64,000 nucleotides of DNA. Origin: Arthrobacter oryzae (lineage in GTDB: Bacteria; Actinomycetota; Actinomycetes; Actinomycetales; Micrococcaceae). The stretch covers positions 1 to 64,000 of the forward strand of contig NZ_RBIR01000008.1 of the NCBI RefSeq assembly GCF_003634095.1, written 5' to 3'. Positions 55,402-64,000 of this stretch are shown here, in pieces; position 1 is the stretch's first letter; each line of letters opens with the position of its first letter. Below the pieces are notes generated by a model. The model searched no databases and was not told the origin of the DNA. It saw only the letters and a list, made by a program, of their open reading frames with translations. The translations under genes and the position numbers were made by a program.

Positions 55402-56451
55402 CTAGTCCTTCTGTACCAGCGCTTTGGCGGCGATCGCCGGAAGGAAGCTGTGGGCCTGTGGAATGTGGGCTGCGCTCACCCGGCGCCGGAACACCCAATA
55501 CGTCCAGGCCTGGTACGCCAGGACCAGGGGCAGCCCGATGCACGCCACAATGCTCATCAGGCCCAGGGTGTAGTCCGAGGAGGATGCGTTGGAGACCGTC
55601 AGGTTGAACGCGGGATTCAGGGTGGACGGCAGCACCACCGGGAAAGCCGCGCCGAAGATCGACGCACTGCCCAGCAGGAGGAAGGCCCCGAGTGAGATGA
55701 AGGCGCGGCCCTCTGCACCCTTGCGTGCGAAGTTCCAGGCCAGGACTGCTGCCACGACCGCGGCGACGACGGCGGCCATGGTCCAGGCCTTGCCGCTGAG
55801 CAGCTGCAGGCTCACCGCCCAGCCGGCGATCGGCAGGAGCAGGACAGGCAGGAGCCGGACGAACCAAGCCCGTGCCCGGTGGCGGACCTCGCCGTCGGTC
55901 TTCAGTGCCAGGAAACCCAGACCGTGGAGGAGGGAGAACCCGACGACGGCGAGCCCGCCGAGCACGGCATAGCCGCTGAACCAGGCGAACGGTCCGCCCT
56001 GGCGGTCACCGTTGGCATTCAGCGGCAGTCCCGTGGTGGTCAGGGCCAGTGCGGCGCCGACGCCGAACGCCGCGACGAACGAACCCGCCGCGATGGCCCA
56101 GTCCCAGCGGGCCCGCCACTTCGGGTTATCCACCTTGCCGCGGTATTCGAAGGCGACCGCGCGGAAGATCAGCGCCACGAGGACCAGCAGGAGCGGCAGG
56201 TACAGCGCCGAGAACAGCGAGGCGTACCACAGCGGGAAGGCCGCGAACGTGGCGCCCCCGGCGGTCAGGAGCCAGACTTCGTTGCCGTCCCAGACCGGCC
56301 CGATCGTGTTGATCAGGACGCGGCGCTCCGTGTTGTCCCGGGCGAATACCTTCATCAGCATGCCGACGCCGAGGTCGAAGCCCTCAAGAAAGAGATAGCC
56401 CGTCCACAGCACCGCGATGGCAATGAACCAGATGGTGGGTAGCAGTTCCAT
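55402..56451 (-). CDS. cydB: Cytochrome bd ubiquinol/menaquinol oxidase subunit II
   Basis: A 349-residue membrane protein with about eight to nine hydrophobic segments. The start W-F-I-A-I-A-V-L-W-T-G-Y-L-F-L-E-G-F-D-L-G-V-G is the family signature. CydB pairs with CydA in the oxygen-reducing, high-affinity terminal oxidase. ATG 56451 lies 55 bases after cydA. Confidence 0.95.
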   Translation of the reverse strand: MELLPTIWFIAIAVLWTGYLFLEGFDLGVGMLMKVFARDNTERRVLINTIGPVWDGNEVWLLTAGGATFAAFPLWYASLFSALYLPLLLVLVALIFRAVAFEYRGKVDNPKWRARWDWAIAAGSFVAAFGVGAALALTTTGLPLNANGDRQGGPFAWFSGYAVLGGLAVVGFSLLHGLGFLALKTDGEVRHRARAWFVRLLPVLLLPIAGWAVSLQLLSGKAWTMAAVVAAVVAAVLAWNFARKGAEGRAFISLGAFLLLGSASIFGAAFPVVLPSTLNPAFNLTVSNASSSDYTLGLMSIVACIGLPLVLAYQAWTYWVFRRRVSAAHIPQAHSFLPAIAAKALVQKD

Positions 56452-56505
56452 GCTGAGAATCCTCTGCGCTTTTCGTGTGGTTGCTGGTAGGTGGGGTGGC
56501 CGGCG

Positions 56506-58107
56506 TTAGTAGGCGAACGCCAGGACGTCGTCGCCTTCGGGCTTGCCCGGGGCTCCGCCCGGGGGCGTCCCGTCGTCAGATTTGTCCGCGGGGGCGTGCA
56601 TGAGTTCCGGCATGGAGGAGGCCACGCCGCCGCGGATGTACTTGACCAGGAGCTTGACCTCCACCACCAGCAGCACCGCATAGATGGCCGTCAGCACCAC
56701 AAGGGAGGTCATGATCTCGCCGGCCGAGACGCCCGGCGAGACGGCCGCTGCGGTAAACATGAAGACCTGGTCGATTCCGCTGGGGTCCGGGTTCGGGGCT
56801 ACGACGAACGGCTGGCGGCCCATCTCGGTGAAGATCCAGCCGGCGGCGTTGGCGCCGAACGGCGCGAGGATGCCGAAGACCGCCAGGCGCATGAGCCCGC
56901 GGGAGGCCGGCACGGTCCCCTTGCGGGTGGCCCACAGCGCCACGAGGGCTGCCAGGGCGGCGATGCCGCCGAAGCCGATCATCATCCGGAAGCCCCAATA
57001 CGTGACTTCCATGACGGGCACGTACTGGATCGGCTGCCCGGCGCGGTCACCGTAGATGGGGTTATCCGGCAGGGTGGTGCCGTATTTGGCTTTGTATTCG
57101 TCCAGCAGGCTGTTGACACCCTTGACCTCAGTGCTGAAGTCTCCCTTGGCCAGGAAGGACAGGATGCCGGGGACCTCGATCACGGCCACGATGTCGTTGC
57201 AGTTCTTGGAGCCGAGGTTCCCGACGCTGAGGACCGAGAAACCGGTGCCGTCGTGGCAAGCGGCCTCGGCGGCGGCCATCTTCATGGGCTGCTGCTCGAA
57301 CATGAGCTTGCCCTGCAGGTCCCCGGTGACCGCGGTGCCCGCGAAGGAAATCATGGCGACCACGGCGCCGATCCGGAGCGAGCGGATCCAGACAGTGTGG
57401 TCGTTGCGGTCCCGGCCGGGGATGGCTGCTGCCTCGCCCGGAATGACCCTGCCGTCGGCCCCGACCGTGTCGATACCGTCGTGGCGGCGGCGCCACAGGT
57501 GATACCAGGCGATGCCCAGCAGGAAGGCTCCGGCGACAGCCAGTGCACCGAACAGCGTGTGCGGCACCGCAACAAGGGCGGTGTTGTTGGTGAAGACGGC
57601 CCAGGCATCGGTCATGACCGGCCGGCCGTGGATCATTTGGATGCCGACGGGGTGCTGCATCCAGCTATTGGCCACGATGATGAAATAGGCCGAGAAGACG
57701 GAGCCGATCACGGCGATCCAGAGGCAGGCCAGGTGGAGGCCGGGCTTGAGTTGCTTCCAGCCGAAGATCCACAGTCCCAGGAAGGTCGATTCGACGAAGA
57801 AGGCCAAGAGCGCTTCCATGGCCAGCGGGGCGCCGAACACGTCACCGACAAAGCGGCTGTACTCGCTCCAGGCCATGCCGAACTGAAACTCCTGCACAAT
57901 ACCGGTGGCGACGCCCATGATGAAGTTGATCAGGAAGAGCTTGCCCCAGAACTTGGTCATCCGGAGATACTCCGGCTTTCCGGTGCGGTACCAGAGCGTC
58001 TGGATCACCGCCACCACCAGCCCGAGGCCGATGGTGAGCGGCACCATCATGAAGTGGTAGACCGTGGTGATTCCGAATTGCCACCGTGCGATTTCCAAGG
58101 CGTCCAA
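56506..58107 (-). CDS. cydA: Cytochrome bd oxidase subunit I
   Basis: A 533-residue membrane protein that binds hemes b558, b595 and d and oxidises quinol, reducing oxygen to water at low oxygen. Conserved features are R-W-Q-F-G and His18 (T-V-Y-H-F) near the start, G-x-x-Q-E-F-Q-F-G-M-x-W, the axial His in N-S-W-M-Q-H-P-V-G and the axial Met in F-R-M-M-I-G. The Q loop is short, as in Gram-positive types. TTG 58107 follows AGGGA. Its promoter region carries two copies of the 17-bp inverted repeat also found before blaI. Confidence 0.95.
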   Translation of the reverse strand: MDALEIARWQFGITTVYHFMMVPLTIGLGLVVAVIQTLWYRTGKPEYLRMTKFWGKLFLINFIMGVATGIVQEFQFGMAWSEYSRFVGDVFGAPLAMEALLAFFVESTFLGLWIFGWKQLKPGLHLACLWIAVIGSVFSAYFIIVANSWMQHPVGIQMIHGRPVMTDAWAVFTNNTALVAVPHTLFGALAVAGAFLLGIAWYHLWRRRHDGIDTVGADGRVIPGEAAAIPGRDRNDHTVWIRSLRIGAVVAMISFAGTAVTGDLQGKLMFEQQPMKMAAAEAACHDGTGFSVLSVGNLGSKNCNDIVAVIEVPGILSFLAKGDFSTEVKGVNSLLDEYKAKYGTTLPDNPIYGDRAGQPIQYVPVMEVTYWGFRMMIGFGGIAALAALVALWATRKGTVPASRGLMRLAVFGILAPFGANAAGWIFTEMGRQPFVVAPNPDPSGIDQVFMFTAAAVSPGVSAGEIMTSLVVLTAIYAVLLVVEVKLLVKYIRGGVASSMPELMHAPADKSDDGTPPGGAPGKPEGDDVLAFAY

Positions 58108-58140
58108 GGCAGTCCCTACTTTTGGCTAGGCTCGAGCAAC

Positions 58141-58157
58141 TTCTACGTCACGTAGAA
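58141..58157. promoter_or_regulatory. BlaI-type operator, copy 1 (cydA proximal)
   Basis: TTCTAC-N5-GTAGAA. The symmetry extends outward two bases each side to a 21-bp dyad (ACTTCTACGT and its complement). It covers the predicted cydA transcription start. Confidence 0.75.
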
Positions 58158-58185
58158 GTATGACTTCTACAGAGTGTAGAACACA
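58157..58185 (-). promoter_or_regulatory. Predicted cydA promoter
   Basis: On the minus strand: TGTGTT (58180-58185), a 17-base spacer and CATACT (58157-58162). The -10 element lies between the two operators; operator 2 fills most of the spacer. Confidence 0.45.
58165..58181. promoter_or_regulatory. BlaI-type operator, copy 2 (cydA distal)
   Basis: TTCTAC-N5-GTAGAA, centre 24 bp from copy 1, so the two sites lie on nearly the same helix face. It overlaps the spacer of the predicted cydA promoter. Confidence 0.75.
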
Positions 58186-58295
58186 TTGACGCCACTCCGT
58201 AACCCAGACTCCCACGCCGCGTCACACCCCGCAATGGGCCGGAGAGCCCCTAAGCCGGCGCCGCCGGACCCCGTCCGACACGCCGGAATGCCGTG

Positions 58296-58312
58296 TTCTA
58301 CTTCATGTAGAA
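58296..58312. promoter_or_regulatory. BlaI-type operator, copy 3 (blaI side)
   Basis: TTCTAC-N5-GTAGAA, 110 bases before the blaI start. Only the five central bases differ from the two cydA copies. No further full copy was seen in the window. Confidence 0.75.
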
Positions 58313-58422
58313 AGAATGCGCAAAACACGGTAAATTTAGAAGCGAAGTGTTCACATAAACCGCCCCGGCAGGCACCAGCAAGTACCCAGCTCCGGAGCGG
58401 CAGTCATAGAAGGATGTATGCA

Positions 58423-58809
58423 ATGGCAAGTCTCGGTGAACTGGAACGGGCAGTGATGGATCTGCTCTGGGCAGGCCAAGAAGCTGCGACCGCCAATACG
58501 CTGCGGGATCTTCTCGCACAGAGCACCCGCCCGCAAGACGGCTCGGCCGGACACGAGGGCAAGGACCTCGCGGTCACCACCGTGCTGACTGTGCTCTCCC
58601 GCCTCGAGCGGAAGGGACTGGTGGAACGCGAACGCGGCACCCGTCCGCACCGCTACCAGGCCGTTTCCAGCCGTGCGGACCACACCGCGGAACTCATGCA
58701 TGAAGTCCTCGGCTCGGCTCCTGACCGCGAGGCCGTACTGGCCCGGTTCATTGGTTCCGTCACGGACAACGAGGCAGAAACCCTGCGCAAGCTGTTGGGC
58801 CGCAGCTAG
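58423..58809 (+). CDS. BlaI/MecI/CopY-family repressor
   Basis: A 128-residue protein. The N-terminal winged helix (G-E-L-E-R-A-V-M-D-L-L-W then T-V-L-T-V-L-S-R-L-E-R-K-G-L-V-E-R-E-R) is the DNA-binding part; the C-terminal helices mediate dimerisation. BlaI repressors bind dyads with TAC/GTA halves and are released when a membrane M56 protease triggers their cleavage. Such a protease follows 6 bases later. ATG 58423 has AGAAGGA upstream; ATG 58414 is in frame. Divergent to cydA with three matching dyads between, so cyd is the probable target; no beta-lactamase gene is near. Confidence 0.9.
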   Translation: MASLGELERAVMDLLWAGQEAATANTLRDLLAQSTRPQDGSAGHEGKDLAVTTVLTVLSRLERKGLVERERGTRPHRYQAVSSRADHTAELMHEVLGSAPDREAVLARFIGSVTDNEAETLRKLLGRS

Positions 58810-58815
58810 CGCCCG

Positions 58816-59805
58816 ATGTTCTGGACCTCATATTTCCTGGCGGTCCTGGCGATAGCACTGGCGTGGCCGGTGCCTATCCTGCTTTCGCGCGCCCAGTGGC
58901 CGGCGCGCTCCCCCTTCACGGCGATGCTCCTGTGGCAGGCGATAGCCCTCGCCGGCGGCCTGTCCATGATCGGCGCCATGCTGGTCTACGGGCTCGAGCC
59001 GGTCGGGGACAATTTGCTCTCCGGCCTGCGGGCCCTGGCGGGGATGGTCTTCAACAATGCGCCCACCACCGATCTGGGCTTCTGGCACATCTTCGCGCTC
59101 TCCGCCGCTGCCCTGCTGACGGCCCACCTCGTGTTCACCCTGCTGCTGACGTACTACAAGATCCAGCGGCAGCGCCGGCGCCACAGGGAACTGCTCGACC
59201 TTCTCGCCTCGCCGTCCGCGGACGGCCCCGGAACCGTCGTCCTCAACGTTGACTCACCCGTGGCCTACTGCCTGCCCGGCGGGGCGCGTTCCGTGACGGT
59301 TCTCTCCGACGGACTCATGGCCGCACTGGAACCCGATGAGCTCCGCGCGGTCCTCATTCACGAAAACGCCCACCTGAGCCAGCGCCATCACCTCCTGCTC
59401 TGGGCCTTTGCCGCGTGGCGCCAGGCCCTGCCGTGGCTGCCCACCACGCGGCTGGCACAGGAGTCGGTCAACTCCCTGATCGAGATGCTCGCCGACGACG
59501 TCGCGCTCAAAACGGAGAGCAAAGCTACCCTCATCCGGGCGATCGCGATTGTGGCCAGCGGCTCCCAGGCCGCTCCGGCGGGGCGCCTGGCGTTCGGCGA
59601 ATCCGGCCTACCCGATGCCGATCCGGGCCAGCCCGGCGCCACCGGGGGCACCGGCTCGGCCGGCACGACGGCGTCCCGCGTCAGCCGACTGCTCTCGCCC
59701 CGGCCGCCGCTTCCCGAGGCGCTGCGCGTCGCGGTCCTGGCCGCCTGTGCGCTGCTGCTGGCGTTGCCGACCGCCCTGCTGCTGGTCCCGGGCCTGCTCG
59801 GCTGA
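58816..59805 (+). CDS. M56-family membrane metalloprotease (short BlaR1-like)
   Basis: A 329-residue protein. Three hydrophobic segments (about 4-24, 36-60, 88-113) come first, then a cytoplasmic zinc-protease domain with H182-E-N-A-H186 and the third ligand in E-M-L-A-D-D (about 223), and a last membrane segment (303-325). It lacks the extracellular penicillin-binding domain of true BlaR1 (which is about 600 residues), so it cannot sense beta-lactams that way. It probably inactivates the BlaI protein encoded just before it, on an unknown signal. Confidence 0.88.
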   Translation: MFWTSYFLAVLAIALAWPVPILLSRAQWPARSPFTAMLLWQAIALAGGLSMIGAMLVYGLEPVGDNLLSGLRALAGMVFNNAPTTDLGFWHIFALSAAALLTAHLVFTLLLTYYKIQRQRRRHRELLDLLASPSADGPGTVVLNVDSPVAYCLPGGARSVTVLSDGLMAALEPDELRAVLIHENAHLSQRHHLLLWAFAAWRQALPWLPTTRLAQESVNSLIEMLADDVALKTESKATLIRAIAIVASGSQAAPAGRLAFGESGLPDADPGQPGATGGTGSAGTTASRVSRLLSPRPPLPEALRVAVLAACALLLALPTALLLVPGLLG

Positions 59806-61571
<1,766 letters not shown>

Positions 61572-61615
61572 CGTGATGAGGGACGGCGCACGGGGTCTGA
61601 GTGTCCCTGCCCCGG

Positions 61616-63724
61616 TCAGGCGTCGATGCGCTCCCGGTCCAGGCTCGCGGCGCCTGCAATGATGAAGTCCTTGCGCGGCGCCACGTCCGAGCCCATGAGG
61701 AGGTCGAAGGTCTCCTCCGCCTGCTTGGCGTTTTCGATCCCGACCTTGCGGAGTGTGCGGTGCCGCGGGTCCATGGTGGTTTCGGCCAGCTGTTCAGCGT
61801 CCATCTCGCCCAGACCCTTGTATCGCTGGATCGGTTCCTTGTAGCGCTTGCCCTCCTTGGCGAGCCGCGCCAGCAGGACATGGAGCTCAGCCTCGGAGTA
61901 GGTGTAGATCATCTCGTTGGCCTTCTGGCCGGCATTGATGACCTCCACCCGGTGCAGGGGCGGGACGGCCGCGTAGACGCGCCCATGGTCGATCATCGGA
62001 CGCATGTAGCGGAAGAAGAGGGTCAGGAGCAGCGTCCGGATGTGGGCGCCGTCGACGTCGGCGTCGGTCATGAGAATCACCTTGCCGTACCGGGCCGCGC
62101 TGATGTCAAACGTCCGGCCGGAACCGGCCCCGACCACCTGGATCAGGGCCGCGCACTCGGCGTTGGACAGCATGTCCCCCACGGAGGCCTTCTGGACGTT
62201 AAGGATCTTGCCGCGGATCGGCAACAGTGCCTGGAAGTCCGAGGACCTGGCCAGCTTGGCGGTGCCCAGGGCGGAGTCGCCTTCGACGATGAACAGTTCG
62301 GAGCGTCCGACGTCGTCGGTGCGGCAGTCGGCGAGCTTGGTAGGCATCGAGGAAGTCTCCAGCGCATTCTTGCGGCGCTGTGTTTCCTTGTGGACGCGCG
62401 CCGAGATGCGGGATTTCATCTCGCTGACGATCTTTTCCAGCAGCAGTGCCGACTGGGCCTTGTCGTTGCGGTTGGCCGAGGTCAGCTTCGCGGTGATCTC
62501 CTGCTCCACCACCTTGGTCACGATGGCCCGCACCGCCGAGGTGCCCAGGATTTCCTTGGTCTGCCCCTCGAACTGCGGTTCGGCCAGGCGGACGGTCAGG
62601 ACTGCGGTCAGGCCGGCGAAGATGTCGTCTTTTTCGATCTTGTCATTGCCGGCCTTGAGCTTGCGGGCATTGGTCTCCACGGCCTTGCGGAAGGTCTTGA
62701 GCAGGGCCTGCTCGAAGCCGGACTGGTGGGTTCCGCCCTTGGGCGTGGAGATGATGTTGACGAAGCTGCGGACCGTGCTGTCGTAGCCGATCCCCCAGCG
62801 CAGCGCGACGTCGACCTCGCAGTCGCGTTCGACCTCGGCGAGCTGGCTGTGGCCCTTCTCGTCGATGACGGGGACGGTTTCCTTGAACTTCCCGGCGCCG
62901 TGCAGGCGCCAGATGTCCGTGACGGCAGGGTCGGCGGCGAGGAAATCGACGAACTCGGAGATGCCGCCGTCGTGGTGGAAGACTTCCTCGTGCGGACCCG
63001 ATTCGCCCGGGGTGCCCGCCAACCTGCGTTCATCCCGGACCGTGAGCTTCAGTCCGGGTACCAGGAACGAGGTCTGGCGGGCCCGGGCGGCGAGGTCGTC
63101 GTAGGAGAATTTGGCGTCGGGCGTGAAGATCTGCCGGTCTGCCCAGTAGCGGATCCGGGTTCCTGTGACGCCGCGCTTGGCCTTGCCGATCACATCGAGC
63201 ACGGAGCCGTCAACGAAGGGTTCGAAGACGGAGGCCGGGTCCGGCTTGGTGCCCCGGTCCTTGAAGCGGCCCGGCTCGCCCCGGCGGAAGGACATCTTGT
63301 AGATCTTGCTGCCACGGTCGACCTCGACGTCGAGGCGGGCCGAAAGGGCGTTGACGACGGAGGCGCCCACGCCGTGCAGGCCGCCCGAGGCCGTGTAGGA
63401 GCCGCCGCCGAACTTTCCGCCGGCGTGCAGCTTGGTGAAGACCACCTCGACGCCGGTCAGCCCGGTTTTCGGTTCGACGTCCACGGGGATGCCGCGGCCG
63501 TCGTCGTGGATCTCCACTGAGTTGTCGGCGTGGAGGATGATCTTGATGTCGTGGCCGAACCCGGCCAGGGCCTCGTCGACGGAGTTGTCGATGATTTCCC
63601 AGAGGCAGTGCATGAGTCCGCGGGAATCCGTGGAGCCGATGTACATGCCCGGGCGCTTGCGGACGGCCTCGAGGCCCTCCAGCACGGAGAGGTGCCGGGC
63701 GGTGTAATCAGAACTGGGTGCCAC
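61616..63724 (-). CDS. parE: DNA topoisomerase IV subunit B
   Basis: A 702-residue type II topoisomerase B subunit: GHKL ATPase domain (E-I-I-D-N-S-V-D-E-A, D-D-G-R-G-I-P, G-G-L-H-G-V-G), transducer, then the Toprim domain with E-G-D-S-A and D-A-D-V-D-G-A-H-I. It drives ATP-dependent strand passage with ParC. GTG 63724 is chosen by homology; AAGGAG lies 11 bases upstream. It is convergent with the monooxygenase gene and separated from parC by about 12.6 kb. Confidence 0.93.
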   Translation of the reverse strand: MAPSSDYTARHLSVLEGLEAVRKRPGMYIGSTDSRGLMHCLWEIIDNSVDEALAGFGHDIKIILHADNSVEIHDDGRGIPVDVEPKTGLTGVEVVFTKLHAGGKFGGGSYTASGGLHGVGASVVNALSARLDVEVDRGSKIYKMSFRRGEPGRFKDRGTKPDPASVFEPFVDGSVLDVIGKAKRGVTGTRIRYWADRQIFTPDAKFSYDDLAARARQTSFLVPGLKLTVRDERRLAGTPGESGPHEEVFHHDGGISEFVDFLAADPAVTDIWRLHGAGKFKETVPVIDEKGHSQLAEVERDCEVDVALRWGIGYDSTVRSFVNIISTPKGGTHQSGFEQALLKTFRKAVETNARKLKAGNDKIEKDDIFAGLTAVLTVRLAEPQFEGQTKEILGTSAVRAIVTKVVEQEITAKLTSANRNDKAQSALLLEKIVSEMKSRISARVHKETQRRKNALETSSMPTKLADCRTDDVGRSELFIVEGDSALGTAKLARSSDFQALLPIRGKILNVQKASVGDMLSNAECAALIQVVGAGSGRTFDISAARYGKVILMTDADVDGAHIRTLLLTLFFRYMRPMIDHGRVYAAVPPLHRVEVINAGQKANEMIYTYSEAELHVLLARLAKEGKRYKEPIQRYKGLGEMDAEQLAETTMDPRHRTLRKVGIENAKQAEETFDLLMGSDVAPRKDFIIAGAASLDRERIDA

Positions 63725-63975
63725 GGGTCGTGAGCTCCTTCGAGAATCGGGACAGCTCCGGCAGCATACGCAGGCGGGCAATCACAGTATTTAACGCTCT
63801 TCCTAGGTTAGTCGGACTCGAGCTCCACCCCGGTCTGCCACTCCCCTGAGGAACTCATCGGCAACCCGCCGTTATTGAGACGTGATACGCGGACAGCGAA
63901 AGTGGCCCATCCCTTCGATGGATTGGCCCCGAATACTGGTTATATAGGTATACCGATCTACTAAGGAGGCCGAAC

Positions 63976-64000
63976 ATGACAACAGCAGTTGCGGACCGCA
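63976..64000 (+). CDS. Start of an unidentified gene (truncated)
   Basis: ATG 63976 after a near-perfect ribosome site AAGGAGG (63963-63969), giving M-T-T-A-V-A-D-R before the window ends. Eight residues are not enough for an assignment. A small DUF7455-type zinc protein often lies beside parE or sigma-factor genes in relatives, so that is a guess. The gap 63725-63975 presumably holds its promoter and that of parE; TATATA/GTATAC at about 63940-63955 may be the -10. Confidence 0.6.

Noticed and set aside
58423-59805. Beta-lactam resistance switch (blaI-blaR1)
   Set aside because: The protease lacks the penicillin-sensing domain and no beta-lactamase or penicillin-binding protein gene is near; the matching dyads point to cyd.

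Overview
The window is high-GC DNA with strong G/C preference at third codon positions, many GTG and TTG starts, and gene families restricted to actinobacteria (SepH, DUF3000, DUF3093, DUF3159, DUF3710, DUF4193, DUF5998, DUF6421, MT0933-type antitoxin, HNH/DUF222 protein). The mixture points to Micrococcaceae, an Arthrobacter/Pseudarthrobacter-like chromosome. This is inferred from gene content and protein style; no database search was run.

Layout. 1-3,400: the end of an HNH/DUF222 gene, a phage-like PD-(D/E)XK nuclease gene, one tRNA-Val and a five-gene tRNA cluster (Gly-Cys-Val-Gly-Val), a 24-bp perfect palindrome, and a small MT0933-type antitoxin gene. 3,500-9,350: zapE, then sulfur and protein-quality genes (rhodanese, SufE, YbaK, MsrB) with a membrane-anchored alpha/beta hydrolase. 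9,500-13,000: a DUF6421-SDR operon followed by ltaE. 13,000-18,800: DUF3000, an RNase D-like protein, and the fadA-fadB beta-oxidation operon behind a perfect inverted repeat. 18,800-24,600 (minus strand): nucleoside hydrolase and an ECF transporter (S, T and a double ATPase), ending in a fragment of a VOC gene, plus an aldo/keto reductase. 24,600-34,100 (minus): small proteins, dxs, acn, a TrmA-like RNA methyltransferase and a KimA-like potassium transporter. Divergent from the last are two TrkA-type subunits (ceoB, ceoC). 35,700-43,600: a conserved actinobacterial block (DUF3159, OB-fold protein, DUF3710, dut, DUF3093, DUF4193, sepH, phosphodiesterase, DUF5998). 43,600-64,000: a Pat-type acetyltransferase, topoisomerase IV parC and parE, and between them VOC, DinB and GNAT genes, the cytochrome bd operon cydA-cydB-cydDC, a divergent BlaI/M56 regulator pair, and a rifampicin-monooxygenase-like flavoprotein.

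Most of this is housekeeping. The most interesting part is the cyd-blaI intergenic region. Three copies of one 17-bp inverted repeat (TTCTAC-N5-GTAGAA) lie there: two overlap a plausible cydA promoter and one lies in front of blaI. This predicts that a BlaI repressor and a short M56 membrane protease control cytochrome bd and their own expression. Other unusual points are a possible zinc-hydrolase signature in DUF6421, several AT-rich or perfect dyads in front of genes, three families of short tandem repeats, large intergenic palindromes, and a recurring leaderless promoter arrangement (TANNNT 6-8 nt before the start codon).
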